Below are positions 35,925-45,294 of a stretch of 60,212 nucleotides of DNA, one piece after another. The position numbers and the translations under genes were made by a program. The notes under the pieces are model-generated. The model made no database searches, was not told the DNA's origin, and was given only the letters and a program-made list of their open reading frames with translations. The DNA is from Eggerthellales bacterium (lineage in GTDB: Bacteria; Actinomycetota; Coriobacteriia; Coriobacteriales; Eggerthellaceae). The stretch's first letter is position 1. Every line of letters begins with the position of its first letter. Location: assembly GCA_029006935.1 (NCBI GenBank), contig JAQXGX010000159.1:1-60212 (forward strand), in the 5' to 3' direction.

Positions 35925-36884
35925 GTGGAATCCTTCATCCCGGGCCGCTACGCGGCCATAGACATTGGCACGGTTACCTGCAGGCTGCTTGTGGCTGATG
36001 TGGACTCTGGGGGCATTTCCTCCGAATTGGAGCACGGATATAAGATTTGCAATCTGGGCGAAGGGGTGGATGCCTCCGGCGTTCTGCTGCCCTCCGCCAT
36101 GGAGCGGGTCTGCTCTGCGGTGGCGGGGTACCAGGATTTGATCGCCGAGCACGAACGGGTCGTGGGGAAGCGTATTCCGGTGGGCTGCATGACCACCAGC
36201 GCCGCCCGGGACGCCCGTAACTCCCAGGAGTTCGTGGATCTGCTTGCCTCACAAGGGATACGTCCCCTGGTCATTCCCGGAAAGAAGGAAGCGGCGCTTT
36301 CCTTTTCCGGAGCCTGCTCGGGGTTTCAAGGGGAGCCCGTGCTGGTGGTAGACATAGGGGGTGGTTCCACGGAGGTGGTTGCCGGCGTTGCTGGGGAAGA
36401 CCCCGTCCTTTCCCATTCCTTCAACATTGGGTGCAGGCGGGTCACGGAGCGCTTCTTTGCCCAGGACCCCCCGTCTTCGGATCAGGTTGAACACGCCCGT
36501 ACTTGGATTCGGGAGCAGATGAGCAAATTCTTCGCCCGGCTTGAGGAGGAGGGGATGCTGCCTGCCCGCATGATAGCGGTAGCGGGAACGGCCACCACTG
36601 TGGTTTCCCTTCATAAGCGGATGAAGGTCTACGACCGAGACCAAGTCCACCATGCCAACGTCACCGCTCAGATGGTGGACCAGGCTTTTACCCTGCTGTC
36701 ATCCTGCTCCCTGGAAGAGCGCCGCAACCTTCCCGGACTTGACCCTGGACGTGCTCCGGTCATCGTGGCGGGAATGGTCATTCTCCAAGAGGTCATGTCC
36801 CTGGCCCGCGCCCAGAGCTACACGGTGAGCGAGTCGGACATTCTGCAGGGCATGATCCTTGATGCGGCTTCGGCGGGCTGTTGA
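35925..36884 (+). CDS. Exopolyphosphatase/pppGpp phosphohydrolase (Ppx/GppA family)
   Basis: 319 residues from the GTG at 35925, one base after the stop of the DivIC-like gene. The ASKHA-fold phosphate motifs are clear: AAIDIGTVTCRLLVAD, TTSAARDARN, VVDIGGGSTEV and AVAGTATTVV. Only the two N-terminal actin-like lobes are present and there is no C-terminal HD domain, the short actinobacterial Ppx type. It hydrolyses polyphosphate and/or pppGpp; which one cannot be told from sequence. Pairing with a divisome gene recurs in actinobacteria. Confidence 0.9.
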   Translation: MESFIPGRYAAIDIGTVTCRLLVADVDSGGISSELEHGYKICNLGEGVDASGVLLPSAMERVCSAVAGYQDLIAEHERVVGKRIPVGCMTTSAARDARNSQEFVDLLASQGIRPLVIPGKKEAALSFSGACSGFQGEPVLVVDIGGGSTEVVAGVAGEDPVLSHSFNIGCRRVTERFFAQDPPSSDQVEHARTWIREQMSKFFARLEEEGMLPARMIAVAGTATTVVSLHKRMKVYDRDQVHHANVTAQMVDQAFTLLSSCSLEERRNLPGLDPGRAPVIVAGMVILQEVMSLARAQSYTVSESDILQGMILDAASAGC

Positions 36885-36989
36885 ACCCGCATCCGATTAC
36901 CAGGTTTTAGCCGTACGGCGCGTATTCCCGTGCAATGGTTAGACGGGCGTTCGCACATATTTGGTAATATGTCAGACTATGCGAAACGT

Positions 36990-37074
36990 GGGGGTATGGC
37001 GGAATCGGCATACGCAGCGGACTTAAAATCCGCCGCCTTCGGGCTTGTGGGTTCGAGTCCCACTACCCCTACCA
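36990..37074 (+). tRNA. tRNA-Leu (anticodon TAA)
   Basis: A class II tRNA with a long variable arm. Acceptor GGGGGTA/TACCCCT, anticodon arm GCGGA-CTTAAAA-TCCGC, T-loop GGTTCGAGTCC and encoded ACCA. It ends 35 bp before the polyprenyl synthase gene. Confidence 0.96.
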
Positions 37075-37109
37075 GCTACTACGAACAACACCGCTCAAGG
37101 CAAGGAACA

Positions 37110-38168
37110 ATGGTCAAGACCATAAAAGACATCATGGCTGAGGTCGAAAAGCAGCCGACGAACTTCGAAGAGTATCTGGATCTGTATGCGGAGCAGGTGG
37201 GAGACCTGGTCAACCACTACATAGCGCGGGGCACCCATCCGGATATGGATCGATACCTGTACGATCCGCTGCTTGCCTACAGCAAGATCGGAGGCAAGCG
37301 CCATCGTCCCCTTATCTGCTTTGCGGCATGCCAGGCCGTGGGAGGCAACGTTGCCCTGGCCACGTCTGCTGCGGCGGCCATTGAGCACTTCCATACGGCG
37401 GCGCTGATCCATGACGACATCGCCGACGACGCCACGACGCGCCGCGGGGAGCCCTGCCTGCACCTTTCCGAGGGCCTGGGACTTGCCATCAACATGGGAG
37501 ACCTTGCCCTTTCCCTGGTCAACGGCACGGTGGTGAAGGACCCGCTGCTTGACACCGCCATGAAGACCCGGGTGGTCTCCGAGCTGGTGGACATGACTTG
37601 CCGTACCATCGAAGGCCAGGCTATGGACATTGGCTGGGCTCGTGACGAGCGCTACGACATCACCCCCGAAGACTATCTGTGCATGGCCACCCATAAGACC
37701 GCCCACTATTCCGGCGGCGTTCCGCTGGCCGTAGGAGCCATTATCGGCGGCGCCTCCGACGAAGTGGTGGAGGGCCTGCGCTCCTTCGGCATCGATACCG
37801 GTCTTGCCTTCCAGATCCAGGACGATCTTCTGAATCTGGTGGGTACCAAGGAGGCAACCCAGAAGGACTTCCGCAACGACATCACGGAGGGCAAGCGCAC
37901 TTTGGTGGTGGTTCACGCATTGAAGCATGCCCAGCCGGAAGACCGCGCACGTTTGGTGGAGATTCTTTCCTCCAAGGAGCAGGACCCCGCCGTACTTGAA
38001 GAAGCTGTGCAGATTATGCTCAAGGCGGGCTCCATTGATTATGCTCGGGAGTATGCGGTCAGCTTGACCGAGCGGGCGAAGAAGAATCTGCTGGGAACCA
38101 TCCCCGATTCTCCTGCCCGCACCATCCTGCTGTCCATGGCGGATTGGTTCGTGAGCCGGCTCAGCTAA
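37110..38168 (+). CDS. Polyprenyl diphosphate synthase (trans-prenyltransferase)
   Basis: 352 residues from the ATG at 37110 (AAGGA just upstream); an in-frame stretch upstream reads through tRNA-Leu and is not coding. It condenses isopentenyl diphosphate units. Motifs: GGKRHRP for substrate binding, the first Asp-rich motif HDDIADD (Asp102, 103, 106) followed by RRGEP, and the second motif QIQDDLLNLVG. The small residues before the first motif suggest a medium or long product (geranylgeranyl or longer, for example a menaquinone side chain), but product length cannot be fixed by eye. Confidence 0.92.
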   Translation: MVKTIKDIMAEVEKQPTNFEEYLDLYAEQVGDLVNHYIARGTHPDMDRYLYDPLLAYSKIGGKRHRPLICFAACQAVGGNVALATSAAAAIEHFHTAALIHDDIADDATTRRGEPCLHLSEGLGLAINMGDLALSLVNGTVVKDPLLDTAMKTRVVSELVDMTCRTIEGQAMDIGWARDERYDITPEDYLCMATHKTAHYSGGVPLAVGAIIGGASDEVVEGLRSFGIDTGLAFQIQDDLLNLVGTKEATQKDFRNDITEGKRTLVVVHALKHAQPEDRARLVEILSSKEQDPAVLEEAVQIMLKAGSIDYAREYAVSLTERAKKNLLGTIPDSPARTILLSMADWFVSRLS

Positions 38169-38242
38169 GACGACGGCCTTCGACCAGGAATCGGATAACG
38201 GGAAGAGCACGAACGGGAACACGCAAGAAGGGTACGTAAGGC

Positions 38243-39136
38243 ATGGATACGATCAAGCGCAACCATACGGGAGCCGCTGTTGAGGACGTTCAGCAGAGAC
38301 TGGCTCTGATCCAGTGCCTGGACGAATCCAATATCGACGGCGTGTTCGGTCCTAAGACCGTGGAAGCCCTGCACCGGTTCTGCCGCATGGTGGGGATTCC
38401 CGAGGTCGATGAGGTGGATGAAAAGGTTTGGGCCGCCCTGGTTGACGCTTCCTACTCCCTGGGAGATCGGACGCTGTATCTGCGCATGCCCTACCTTCAT
38501 GGTCATGACGTGGTGGAGCTTCAGCGCGCTCTGGGTGCGCTGGGCTTTGGTTGCGGAGGCGACGACGGCATCTTCGGCGCGCATACCGAGCTTGCCCTGC
38601 GGAAGTTCCAGATGAACATGGGCCTTCCCGAGGATGGAATCGCCGGCGCCTACACCTTTGCCACCCTGCGCAACCTTCACCATTCCTGGGAGGGCAAGGA
38701 CGCGGTGCGTCAGCCTGAGCGCCTGGGCTTTGCCCGTGCCGCAGATGTGCTGGAGACCAATGCCATCTGCCTGTTCGGAACCCAGCCCTTCACTCGCAGC
38801 GTTGCATCCCGTATGAGCAACCTGGCCCTGGCGACCAACCCCACCTCCAAGATCACCAGCGCGGAATCCCTGCTGGTACCGCCGGATGCCACCATGACCC
38901 TGGTGCGCATCCTGCTTCCCGAGGAAAAGACCACGGGAATCCCCCGAATCACCTACAGCGAGGAAGATTCCATGGCCTTGCGCATTCGCACTGCCCTGCA
39001 GGGCCTGGGACCGACCGAGCGCCGGCTCGTGGCCGTGGAGCTTCCCGGTCCGGTGTGGTTCGATGCGGGGGAGGAGCGATCCGCCCAACATTACGCCATC
39101 ACGCTTCTCGATGCCCTTTGCTCGGCTTTGCAATAA
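38243..39136 (+). CDS. Peptidoglycan-binding (PGB1 repeat) protein
   Basis: 297 residues. Two PG_binding_1 repeats lie in the first half: GAAVEDVQQRLALI with DGVFGPKTVEALHRF, and GHDVVELQRALGALGF with DGIFGAHTELALRKFQ. The second half resembles the non-catalytic part of amidase-associated proteins (ETNAICLFGTQPFTRSVASR) but has no Zn-ligand set, so no enzyme activity is proposed. There is no signal peptide, which is odd for a wall-binding protein. CwlM-like regulators share such repeats, so an intracellular regulatory role is possible. Confidence 0.8.
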   Translation: MDTIKRNHTGAAVEDVQQRLALIQCLDESNIDGVFGPKTVEALHRFCRMVGIPEVDEVDEKVWAALVDASYSLGDRTLYLRMPYLHGHDVVELQRALGALGFGCGGDDGIFGAHTELALRKFQMNMGLPEDGIAGAYTFATLRNLHHSWEGKDAVRQPERLGFARAADVLETNAICLFGTQPFTRSVASRMSNLALATNPTSKITSAESLLVPPDATMTLVRILLPEEKTTGIPRITYSEEDSMALRIRTALQGLGPTERRLVAVELPGPVWFDAGEERSAQHYAITLLDALCSALQ

Positions 39137-39175
39137 GGTAGCAACGTTCATTTTGTTCTATTTGAAGGAGAATAA

Positions 39176-40441
39176 ATGGCTCGTCCTATGACTATGGCCG
39201 AAAAGATCCTGGCAGCTCATGCCGGTCTTGACGAAGTCGTTCCCGGCCAGCTTGTGGAATGCGATCTGGACCTGGTCCTTGCCAACGATGTGACCGCTCC
39301 CATCGCCATCAAGAAGTGCCAGCAGATCCGCCCCACGGTATTCGATCCCCAGCGGGTGCTCCTGGTCCCCGACCACTACACCCCCAACAAGGACATTGCC
39401 GCCGCAACCCAGGCAAAGATCGTGCGTGACTTTGCCAAGGAGCAGGGAATCACCCACTACTGGGAAGTCGGCTGCGTCGGCGTTGAGCACGCCCTTCTGC
39501 CCGAGCAGGGCGTGATAGGCGCCGGTGATCTGATCATTGGCGCCGACTCCCATACCTGCACCTACGGTGCCCTGGGCGCCTTCAGCACCGGCGTGGGCTC
39601 CACCGACGCCGGCGTGGGTTTTGCCACCGGCAAGGCATGGTTCAAGGTTCCTGAGTCCATCCTGTTCAAGGTAGAGGGAAAGCTTGCCCCCGGGGTTACC
39701 GGCAAGGACGTGATCTTGCACATCATCGGCAAGATCGGCGTTGACGGAGCCTTGTACTGCGCCATGGAGTTCACCGGCAGCGCTATCGCCGCCCTGCCCA
39801 TGGACGAGCGCCTGACCATCTCCAACATGGCGATCGAAGCAGGCGGCAAGGCCGGTCTGATCGAAGTGGACGACGTGACCCGCGCCTATATGGACGGCCG
39901 TGTGGAGCGCCCCTATACCGAGTACCATTCCGACCCCGATGCCCAGTACAAGCAGGTGATCGAAATCGACGCGGCGGAAATCCAGCCCACCGTGGCTTGG
40001 CCGCACCTGCCCTCCAACACCCATCCGGTAACCGAGTCCCGCCACATCACCATCGACCAGGCCATCATCGGCAGCTGTACCAACGGCCGCTTGGAAGACA
40101 TGCGCCAGGCCGCCGCGGTGCTGAAGGGACGCAAGGTCCATCCGGACGTACGCTGCATCATCATTCCCGCCACCCAGGAGGTCTACCGCCAGAGCATGGC
40201 CGAGGGACTTTTCGACATCTTCCTGGATGCCAACTGCGCCATATCCGCGCCCACCTGCGGACCCTGCCTGGGCGGCCACATGGGCTGTCTGGCCAAGGGG
40301 GAGCGGGCCATTGCCACTACCAACCGTAACTTCGTGGGCCGCATGGGCCATCCGGAAAGCGAGGTCTACCTTGCCTCCCCGGCCGTTGCCGCTGCAAGTG
40401 CCGTTCTGGGTCACATTGGCCTGCCCCAGGATCTGGACTAA
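39176..40441 (+). CDS. leuC: 3-isopropylmalate dehydratase large subunit
   Basis: The [4Fe-4S] aconitase-family subunit that with LeuD isomerises 2-isopropylmalate to 3-isopropylmalate in leucine synthesis. The cluster cysteines lie in [12 protein letters not shown] and [27 protein letters not shown] is the substrate loop. At 421 residues it is the shorter LeuC2/homoaconitase type common in actinobacteria, archaea and clostridia. It is followed by leuD after 15 nt. Confidence 0.96.
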   Translation: MARPMTMAEKILAAHAGLDEVVPGQLVECDLDLVLANDVTAPIAIKKCQQIRPTVFDPQRVLLVPDHYTPNKDIAAATQAKIVRDFAKEQGITHYWEVGCVGVEHALLPEQGVIGAGDLIIGADSHTCTYGALGAFSTGVGSTDAGVGFATGKAWFKVPESILFKVEGKLAPGVTGKDVILHIIGKIGVDGALYCAMEFTGSAIAALPMDERLTISNMAIEAGGKAGLIEVDDVTRAYMDGRVERPYTEYHSDPDAQYKQVIEIDAAEIQPTVAWPHLPSNTHPVTESRHITIDQAIIGSCTNGRLEDMRQAAAVLKGRKVHPDVRCIIIPATQEVYRQSMAEGLFDIFLDANCAISAPTCGPCLGGHMGCLAKGERAIATTNRNFVGRMGHPESEVYLASPAVAAASAVLGHIGLPQDLD

Positions 40442-40456
40442 GGAAGGAGCATCGTC

Positions 40457-40948
40457 ATGCAGTTCAAAGGAACCGTCTACCGCTGCGGTCGCGATATCGA
40501 CACCGACGTCATCATCCCCGCTCGCTACCTGACCACGTCTGATCCCGCAGAACTGGCAAAGCACTGCATGGAGGACCTGGACACCCAGTTCGCCAGCAAG
40601 ATTTCCCAGGGCGACATGATTGTTGCCGAGGAGAATTTCGGCTGCGGCAGCTCCCGCGAGCATGCCCCCATCGCTATCAAGGCGGCAGGTATCGACGTGG
40701 TGATTGCCAAGTCCTTCGCCCGCATCTTCTACCGCAACTCCATCAACATCGGCCTGGCAATCATGGAGTGCCCCGAGGCCGTGGACGCCATCTCCAACGG
40801 CGACGTGGTCTTCGTTGATGCTACTACCGGCGTCATCACGGACGAAACCACTGGCCAGAGCTTCCAAGCCCAGCCCTTCCCGCCGTTTTTGCAGGAGATC
40901 ATCCAGGCAGGCGGCTTGGTGAAGCGCTGGCAGGCCAAGCTGGCATAA
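40457..40948 (+). CDS. leuD: 3-isopropylmalate dehydratase small subunit
   Basis: 163 residues, the swivelling partner of LeuC. GRDIDTDVIIPARYL at the N-terminus and NFGCGSSREHAPIA are the family signatures. An AAGGAG site precedes the ATG at 40457. The length matches the short LeuD2 type, consistent with the LeuC form. Confidence 0.96.
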   Translation: MQFKGTVYRCGRDIDTDVIIPARYLTTSDPAELAKHCMEDLDTQFASKISQGDMIVAEENFGCGSSREHAPIAIKAAGIDVVIAKSFARIFYRNSINIGLAIMECPEAVDAISNGDVVFVDATTGVITDETTGQSFQAQPFPPFLQEIIQAGGLVKRWQAKLA

Positions 40949-40976
40949 CGGTGATTTTGCAAGGCGAAAGGAACAT

Positions 40977-42086
40977 ATGATGACTACCTATAAGATCTGC
41001 CTGCTGGCAGGTGATGGCATAGGACCGGAGATCATCGCCGAGGGCGTGAAGGTGCTGGACGCCGTGGGCGCCAAGTACCAGGTTTCTTTCGAGTACACCG
41101 AAGCGCTGATCGGCGGCTGCGCCATCGACGCCACGGGCAGCCCGCTGCCCCCGCAGACCCTGGAGGTGGCGAAGGCGAGCGACGCCGTGCTGCTGGCCGC
41201 GGTGGGCGGACCGAAGTGGGATACCACCGACTCCACCAAGCCCCGCCCGGAGCAGGGCCTTCTGGGCATTCGCAAGGAGCTGGGCCTGTACACCAACCTG
41301 CGTCCCGTGCAGATTTTCAACGCCCTGGCCGGAGCCTCCACCCTGAAGCCTGAGGTTATAGACGGCGTTGACCTGGTGATCGTTCGGGAGCTCACCGGCG
41401 GCCTGTACTTCGGCGCTCGTCAGCGATTCTACGATGAGCCCGGCGCCGGTACCAACGGCGCCAAGGGCCAGCGTGCGGTGGATACCCTGGAGTATAGGGA
41501 GTACGAGGTGGAGCGCATTGCCCGTCAGGCCTTCGAAGCCGCTCGTACCCGCCGCGGTCGCGTCCACTCCATCGATAAGGCAAACGTGCTGGATACCTCC
41601 CGTATGTGGCGTGAGGTGGTTCATCGCGTCCACGACCAGGAGTATGCGGATGTGGAGCTGATCGACATGCTGGTGGACAACACCGCCATGCAGCTCATCA
41701 ACGCGCCGAAGCAGTTCGACGTGGTGGTGACCGAGAACATGTTCGGCGACATCCTTTCCGACGAAGCGGCCCAGATTACCGGCTCTCTGGGTATGTTGGC
41801 CAGCGCTTCCCTAGGTGACGGTGTTTCCCTGTACGAGCCCAGCCATGGCTCTGCTCCGGATATTGCCGGCAAGGGAATTGCCAACCCCATTGCCCAGATC
41901 CTTTCTGCAGGCATGATGCTGCAGTACAGCTTCGGCATGACCGAGGCTGCGGCGGATATCACCCGTGCCATCACCCAGGTTCTGGACGAAGGGTGGCGCA
42001 CCGGCGACATCAAGGACAGCACCACCCCGGCAGACAAGGTGGTGGGAACCGTCCAGATGGGCGATCTTGTAGTTTCCCGCCTGTAG
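40977..42086 (+). CDS. leuB: 3-isopropylmalate dehydrogenase
   Basis: An NAD-dependent oxidative decarboxylase, the step after LeuCD. 369 residues: the N-terminus TYKICLLAGDGIGPEI, the substrate Arg region TNLRPVQ and RELTGGLYFG, and the metal/cofactor region TENMFGDILSDEAAQITG. Two tandem ATG codons (40977, 40980) follow AAAGGA. No leuA is in the window, so the first step of the pathway is encoded elsewhere. Confidence 0.96.
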   Translation: MMTTYKICLLAGDGIGPEIIAEGVKVLDAVGAKYQVSFEYTEALIGGCAIDATGSPLPPQTLEVAKASDAVLLAAVGGPKWDTTDSTKPRPEQGLLGIRKELGLYTNLRPVQIFNALAGASTLKPEVIDGVDLVIVRELTGGLYFGARQRFYDEPGAGTNGAKGQRAVDTLEYREYEVERIARQAFEAARTRRGRVHSIDKANVLDTSRMWREVVHRVHDQEYADVELIDMLVDNTAMQLINAPKQFDVVVTENMFGDILSDEAAQITGSLGMLASASLGDGVSLYEPSHGSAPDIAGKGIANPIAQILSAGMMLQYSFGMTEAAADITRAITQVLDEGWRTGDIKDSTTPADKVVGTVQMGDLVVSRL

Positions 42087-42107
42087 CGCTTCAGCTCGCA
42101 TCTATGA

Positions 42108-42145
42108 AGGGGAAGGCGTCCGGAAGGTGCCTTCCCCTGCTCATT
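42108..42145 (+). terminator. Probable terminator of the leuCDB operon
   Basis: AGGGGAAGGC and GCCTTCCCCT form a perfect 10-bp stem; GCTCATTTTC follows. Confidence 0.65.
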
Positions 42146-42177
42146 TTCACGACCTCGGGACCAAAGGAGGCAGCCCT

Positions 42178-45147
42178 GTGAACGATTCCATCAAGATTGG
42201 CAAGGATCTGTACCGCCTGGTCAATCGCTCTGCGGTTACGATAAGCTTCCTTCCCCACGCGGTTCCGCTGTTCGAGGCAGACAACCCCCTTCCCCAGGAA
42301 GCGGATGCCGAGGCCGCCGAGCTTGCGGCCCTTCTTTCCCGGGTGGGTGAAGGATCCGAGCAGCCCATGGTCAACCCCGACCATCAGGATCCGTCTTTTT
42401 CCCAGCTTCCCCGGACCCGCCAGGAGGGTTCTGACCTTGATCCAGAGCAAACCCAGCCCGTGCGTCTGAGCTATGCCTGGATGAGGGGAGCCCTGCCGGC
42501 GCCGAACCCGAGCGACTGCTATGTTGTTCAGTTCCGCAATGCCACCGACTTTGTAATCCTGGGATACATCGACCGCTTCGGCCGGGTATTCTCCACCAAG
42601 TCCCCGATGACGGTTCCTCCCGCGTGCTACCCCAGCCTGGCCTTTGCCAAGTATGCGAAGCAGCCCAGCATGGATCGGGAGGTGGGCTGTGTCCAAGCCT
42701 ACGATCGTCAGGGGAATATCACCTATCCCGCGGAGTACCGGTGCGAAAACAACCGCTACACCCTGTACGACTCCTGGTTCGACTTTTCTGCCTTCGACGG
42801 GACCATGCTGCTAGACGATGCCCTGGCCCGCGCCTTCCTGGCCTTCGTCCACCGCCCTCGCCTTACGGGAAGCGGAATGCCCGAGCGAGGCTTTGGCATG
42901 GTGCGCCGCCTGTTTTCGGAACAGGATGCCCTTTCCGCCCTGGAGCTTATTGAAAGCGAAACCCTGCTGGCAGAGGACGATCCCGCTATGCGCCCGCCTG
43001 CCCTTATGAGCTGCCTTGCCCGCTGGCTCCAGGAAGCGGGTTTGCAGGAGGCGGTAACCCAGGCCTTCGGTCTGAGGGAAAGCCAGCTGCGGGTGGCCTA
43101 CCCCACGCGGTACGCGAAGATGATCTTCGTGGACCCCACGGAGGAAAGCATTCTGTCTGATCGGATCTGCTGGCAGATTCAAAGCGCTCTCAACCGCTAC
43201 CTGCTGGTAAAGCAGAAGCTGGCGGACGAAGCCGCTGACGCCGCCCTGTGGCAGGTGCTCAGCTGCGACCAGGCCCTGCGTACCACCGAGCTGCTTGCCC
43301 AGGCCAAGGACGCCCTGCATCCCGTGGATGAGAACGCGGTCAAGGCGGCGGGAGAATGGTCGGTGCGCTCGGGCATGGCCCGGGATCTGGAGGCCATCCG
43401 CTCGCCGTATCGTTTCGAAGCGGAGTTTCGCGCCGACGTCAGTGCCGGTGTGGTGGCCTTTGACCTGCTTTCCCCCGATGTGAACATGATGCCCCTGTCC
43501 GCCCGTCCGGGAAGCGGCTCCCCCCTGCCGTCGGAGAAGCGTCAGCGTATGGCTCGGGACTACGCTATGACCCTGGGCGTGCTCCTGGCGGCTTCCGCCT
43601 TCCATCGCGGTCGGAGCATCCAGCGAGTCGCGATCACGGCCTTTGCCTTCTCCTTGGAGGACGAGCCGGACACCCTGCCCATGCTCCAGGTGGTCTTCGA
43701 CCGCCAGCGCTTCGGAGCCTACACGTCTCTGCTGGAAGACTCCCTTCCTGACCTGGAGGGCTTCTACGCCCTGTTCGATAAGTCCCCCGCCATGGACAAC
43801 ATCGACTATGGCCTGGCTCTTATGGAGGACCAGATAGCCCAGCTGCCTGGGTTCGATGAGACCTCCTACACCATAGAAAAGCCCAACACGCCGTCCATGG
43901 TGTACGAGCTCAGCTCCCTGGACCCCTTCAAGGGGGAGCTTTCCCTGGGACCTCAGGCCTTCGACCTGGTAAAGCAGCTTCCCTCCGACAAGGTCCGCTA
44001 CATGCTGCCCGGTCAGGAAAGCCGCATTATGAGTGACTTCGCCCAAACGTCCTTGGGCTGCACCACCACGGCAGGTCTGAGCGTGAACCATGACGCTCGC
44101 TACCGCTACGTGGCGGAGCAGCTTTCGGAGAAGGTGGCCCTGGCCAAAACATCCACGGAGTGCATCCGCATCATCCGCGCCACCCAGGAGGAAAGCGATG
44201 ATCCCAGCGTGCTGGAGGGATGCAACCGCCTTATGGCCGCCCTTGCTCAGGACCAGGTGGACCCCACTGATCAGAACCAGGTGGTTTCGGCGTTTTTGGG
44301 ACGCGATCGGTTCCTGGACGCGCTGGTGGAGTCCCGGGCGGTCGGGGACGAAGATCCCCGTCGGGCTATGGCCATCCTTCGGGAGGTGGTGGACGAAGCC
44401 CTGGATGCCGGAGTGTTCAAGGACACCGAAGCCGTGGTGCACCGTGTGTTCGACAGCACCACCTCGCGGCTGGTGTACAACCTGAGTCGCAAGGGAATCC
44501 TGGACATTCCCGGGTTGGATCTTTCGGAGGACGAAGGGAAGTCCGTGGAGCTTGCCCCGGACTCCTTCTACTACTGCCTGGTGGACCTGGTACGCCTGGC
44601 GGGCATGGAGTTCACCGGCGCCGACAAGGTCATGCGCTACGGGAAGGCGGCCATCACCATGGCCCCCACCATGGCGGCGGGGTACCGGCAGGTTGCACGG
44701 GGGCTCATGCTTTCCGGCGACCTGGGCACCGCCCGCAGCTACCTGGTGCGGGCCCTGCGCTTTGCTCTGCACCCCAGCGACATAGGCATGTCCTACTACC
44801 AGCTGGGATACATAGAGTGGAAGTCCAGCCGCTACAAGGCGGCCATGGCATGCTACTGCAAGGCCATGGCCATGTTCCCGGAGCTGCGCATGCAGGTCTT
44901 TGCCGAGCTTCGCCAGATGCTCCACGAGCGCCGCATGCACCTGATGGAGGGCGGGGAAGTGGACGTTGCCCTGGCTCAGACGGGCATACCCGTGGCTCCC
45001 AACTCCCGGGTGCTGGATGCCCTGCACATGGCCACGGCGGCTATTGTGGACGAGGGGTTGTTCCCCTCTGCCCAGAACGTGCTTTCCACGGAGCTGCACT
45101 ACCGCCCCAACGACGCGCTGTCCCATGTGCTCCGCTCCCTTGATTAA
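42178..45147 (+). CDS. Large protein of unknown function with TPR-like C-terminus
   Basis: 989 residues from the GTG at 42178 (GGAGG seven bases upstream; an upstream in-frame stretch lacks a ribosome site). No family recognised. The N-terminal ~450 residues are mixed alpha/beta with no nucleotide or metal motif I can find. The middle has an Ala-rich helical region. From about 800, TPR-like helical pairs appear (AAITMAPTMAAGYRQVARGL, YYQLGYIEWKSSRYKAAM, CKAMAMFPELRMQV). There is no signal peptide or clear membrane helix, so it is probably cytoplasmic and protein-binding. It stands alone between leuB and hisS. Confidence 0.78.
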   Translation: MNDSIKIGKDLYRLVNRSAVTISFLPHAVPLFEADNPLPQEADAEAAELAALLSRVGEGSEQPMVNPDHQDPSFSQLPRTRQEGSDLDPEQTQPVRLSYAWMRGALPAPNPSDCYVVQFRNATDFVILGYIDRFGRVFSTKSPMTVPPACYPSLAFAKYAKQPSMDREVGCVQAYDRQGNITYPAEYRCENNRYTLYDSWFDFSAFDGTMLLDDALARAFLAFVHRPRLTGSGMPERGFGMVRRLFSEQDALSALELIESETLLAEDDPAMRPPALMSCLARWLQEAGLQEAVTQAFGLRESQLRVAYPTRYAKMIFVDPTEESILSDRICWQIQSALNRYLLVKQKLADEAADAALWQVLSCDQALRTTELLAQAKDALHPVDENAVKAAGEWSVRSGMARDLEAIRSPYRFEAEFRADVSAGVVAFDLLSPDVNMMPLSARPGSGSPLPSEKRQRMARDYAMTLGVLLAASAFHRGRSIQRVAITAFAFSLEDEPDTLPMLQVVFDRQRFGAYTSLLEDSLPDLEGFYALFDKSPAMDNIDYGLALMEDQIAQLPGFDETSYTIEKPNTPSMVYELSSLDPFKGELSLGPQAFDLVKQLPSDKVRYMLPGQESRIMSDFAQTSLGCTTTAGLSVNHDARYRYVAEQLSEKVALAKTSTECIRIIRATQEESDDPSVLEGCNRLMAALAQDQVDPTDQNQVVSAFLGRDRFLDALVESRAVGDEDPRRAMAILREVVDEALDAGVFKDTEAVVHRVFDSTTSRLVYNLSRKGILDIPGLDLSEDEGKSVELAPDSFYYCLVDLVRLAGMEFTGADKVMRYGKAAITMAPTMAAGYRQVARGLMLSGDLGTARSYLVRALRFALHPSDIGMSYYQLGYIEWKSSRYKAAMACYCKAMAMFPELRMQVFAELRQMLHERRMHLMEGGEVDVALAQTGIPVAPNSRVLDALHMATAAIVDEGLFPSAQNVLSTELHYRPNDALSHVLRSLD

Positions 45148-45168
45148 CCGAAGGGTTCGCCCCTGTGT

Positions 45169-45198
45169 TTGGCGGCGCTGCGGGGGCTGCTCTACAAT
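45169..45198 (+). promoter_or_regulatory. hisS: Promoter of hisS
   Basis: TTGGCG, an 18-bp spacer and TACAAT. The ~95-nt leader that follows is GC-rich and stem-forming (GGGGCCCGGTAGGGGCC), with no T-box consensus. Confidence 0.6.
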
Positions 45199-45294
45199 AC
45201 GACTGTTCAACGAAGGGGCCCGGTAGGGGCCTGAAGAGAAGCGGGGAGGCCCGCGGATGCAGCGGATGGGCGCTGCAATAGGAAGGATCAGCTC

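Noticed and set aside
36930-37109. Extension of the polyprenyl synthase upstream through tRNA-Leu
   Set aside because: The in-frame stretch is tRNA sequence; a good ATG with a ribosome site lies at 37110.
45199-45294. T-box riboswitch before hisS
   Set aside because: The leader is GC-rich and can fold, but the T-box core (AGGGTGGNACCGCG-type) and specifier loop are not present.
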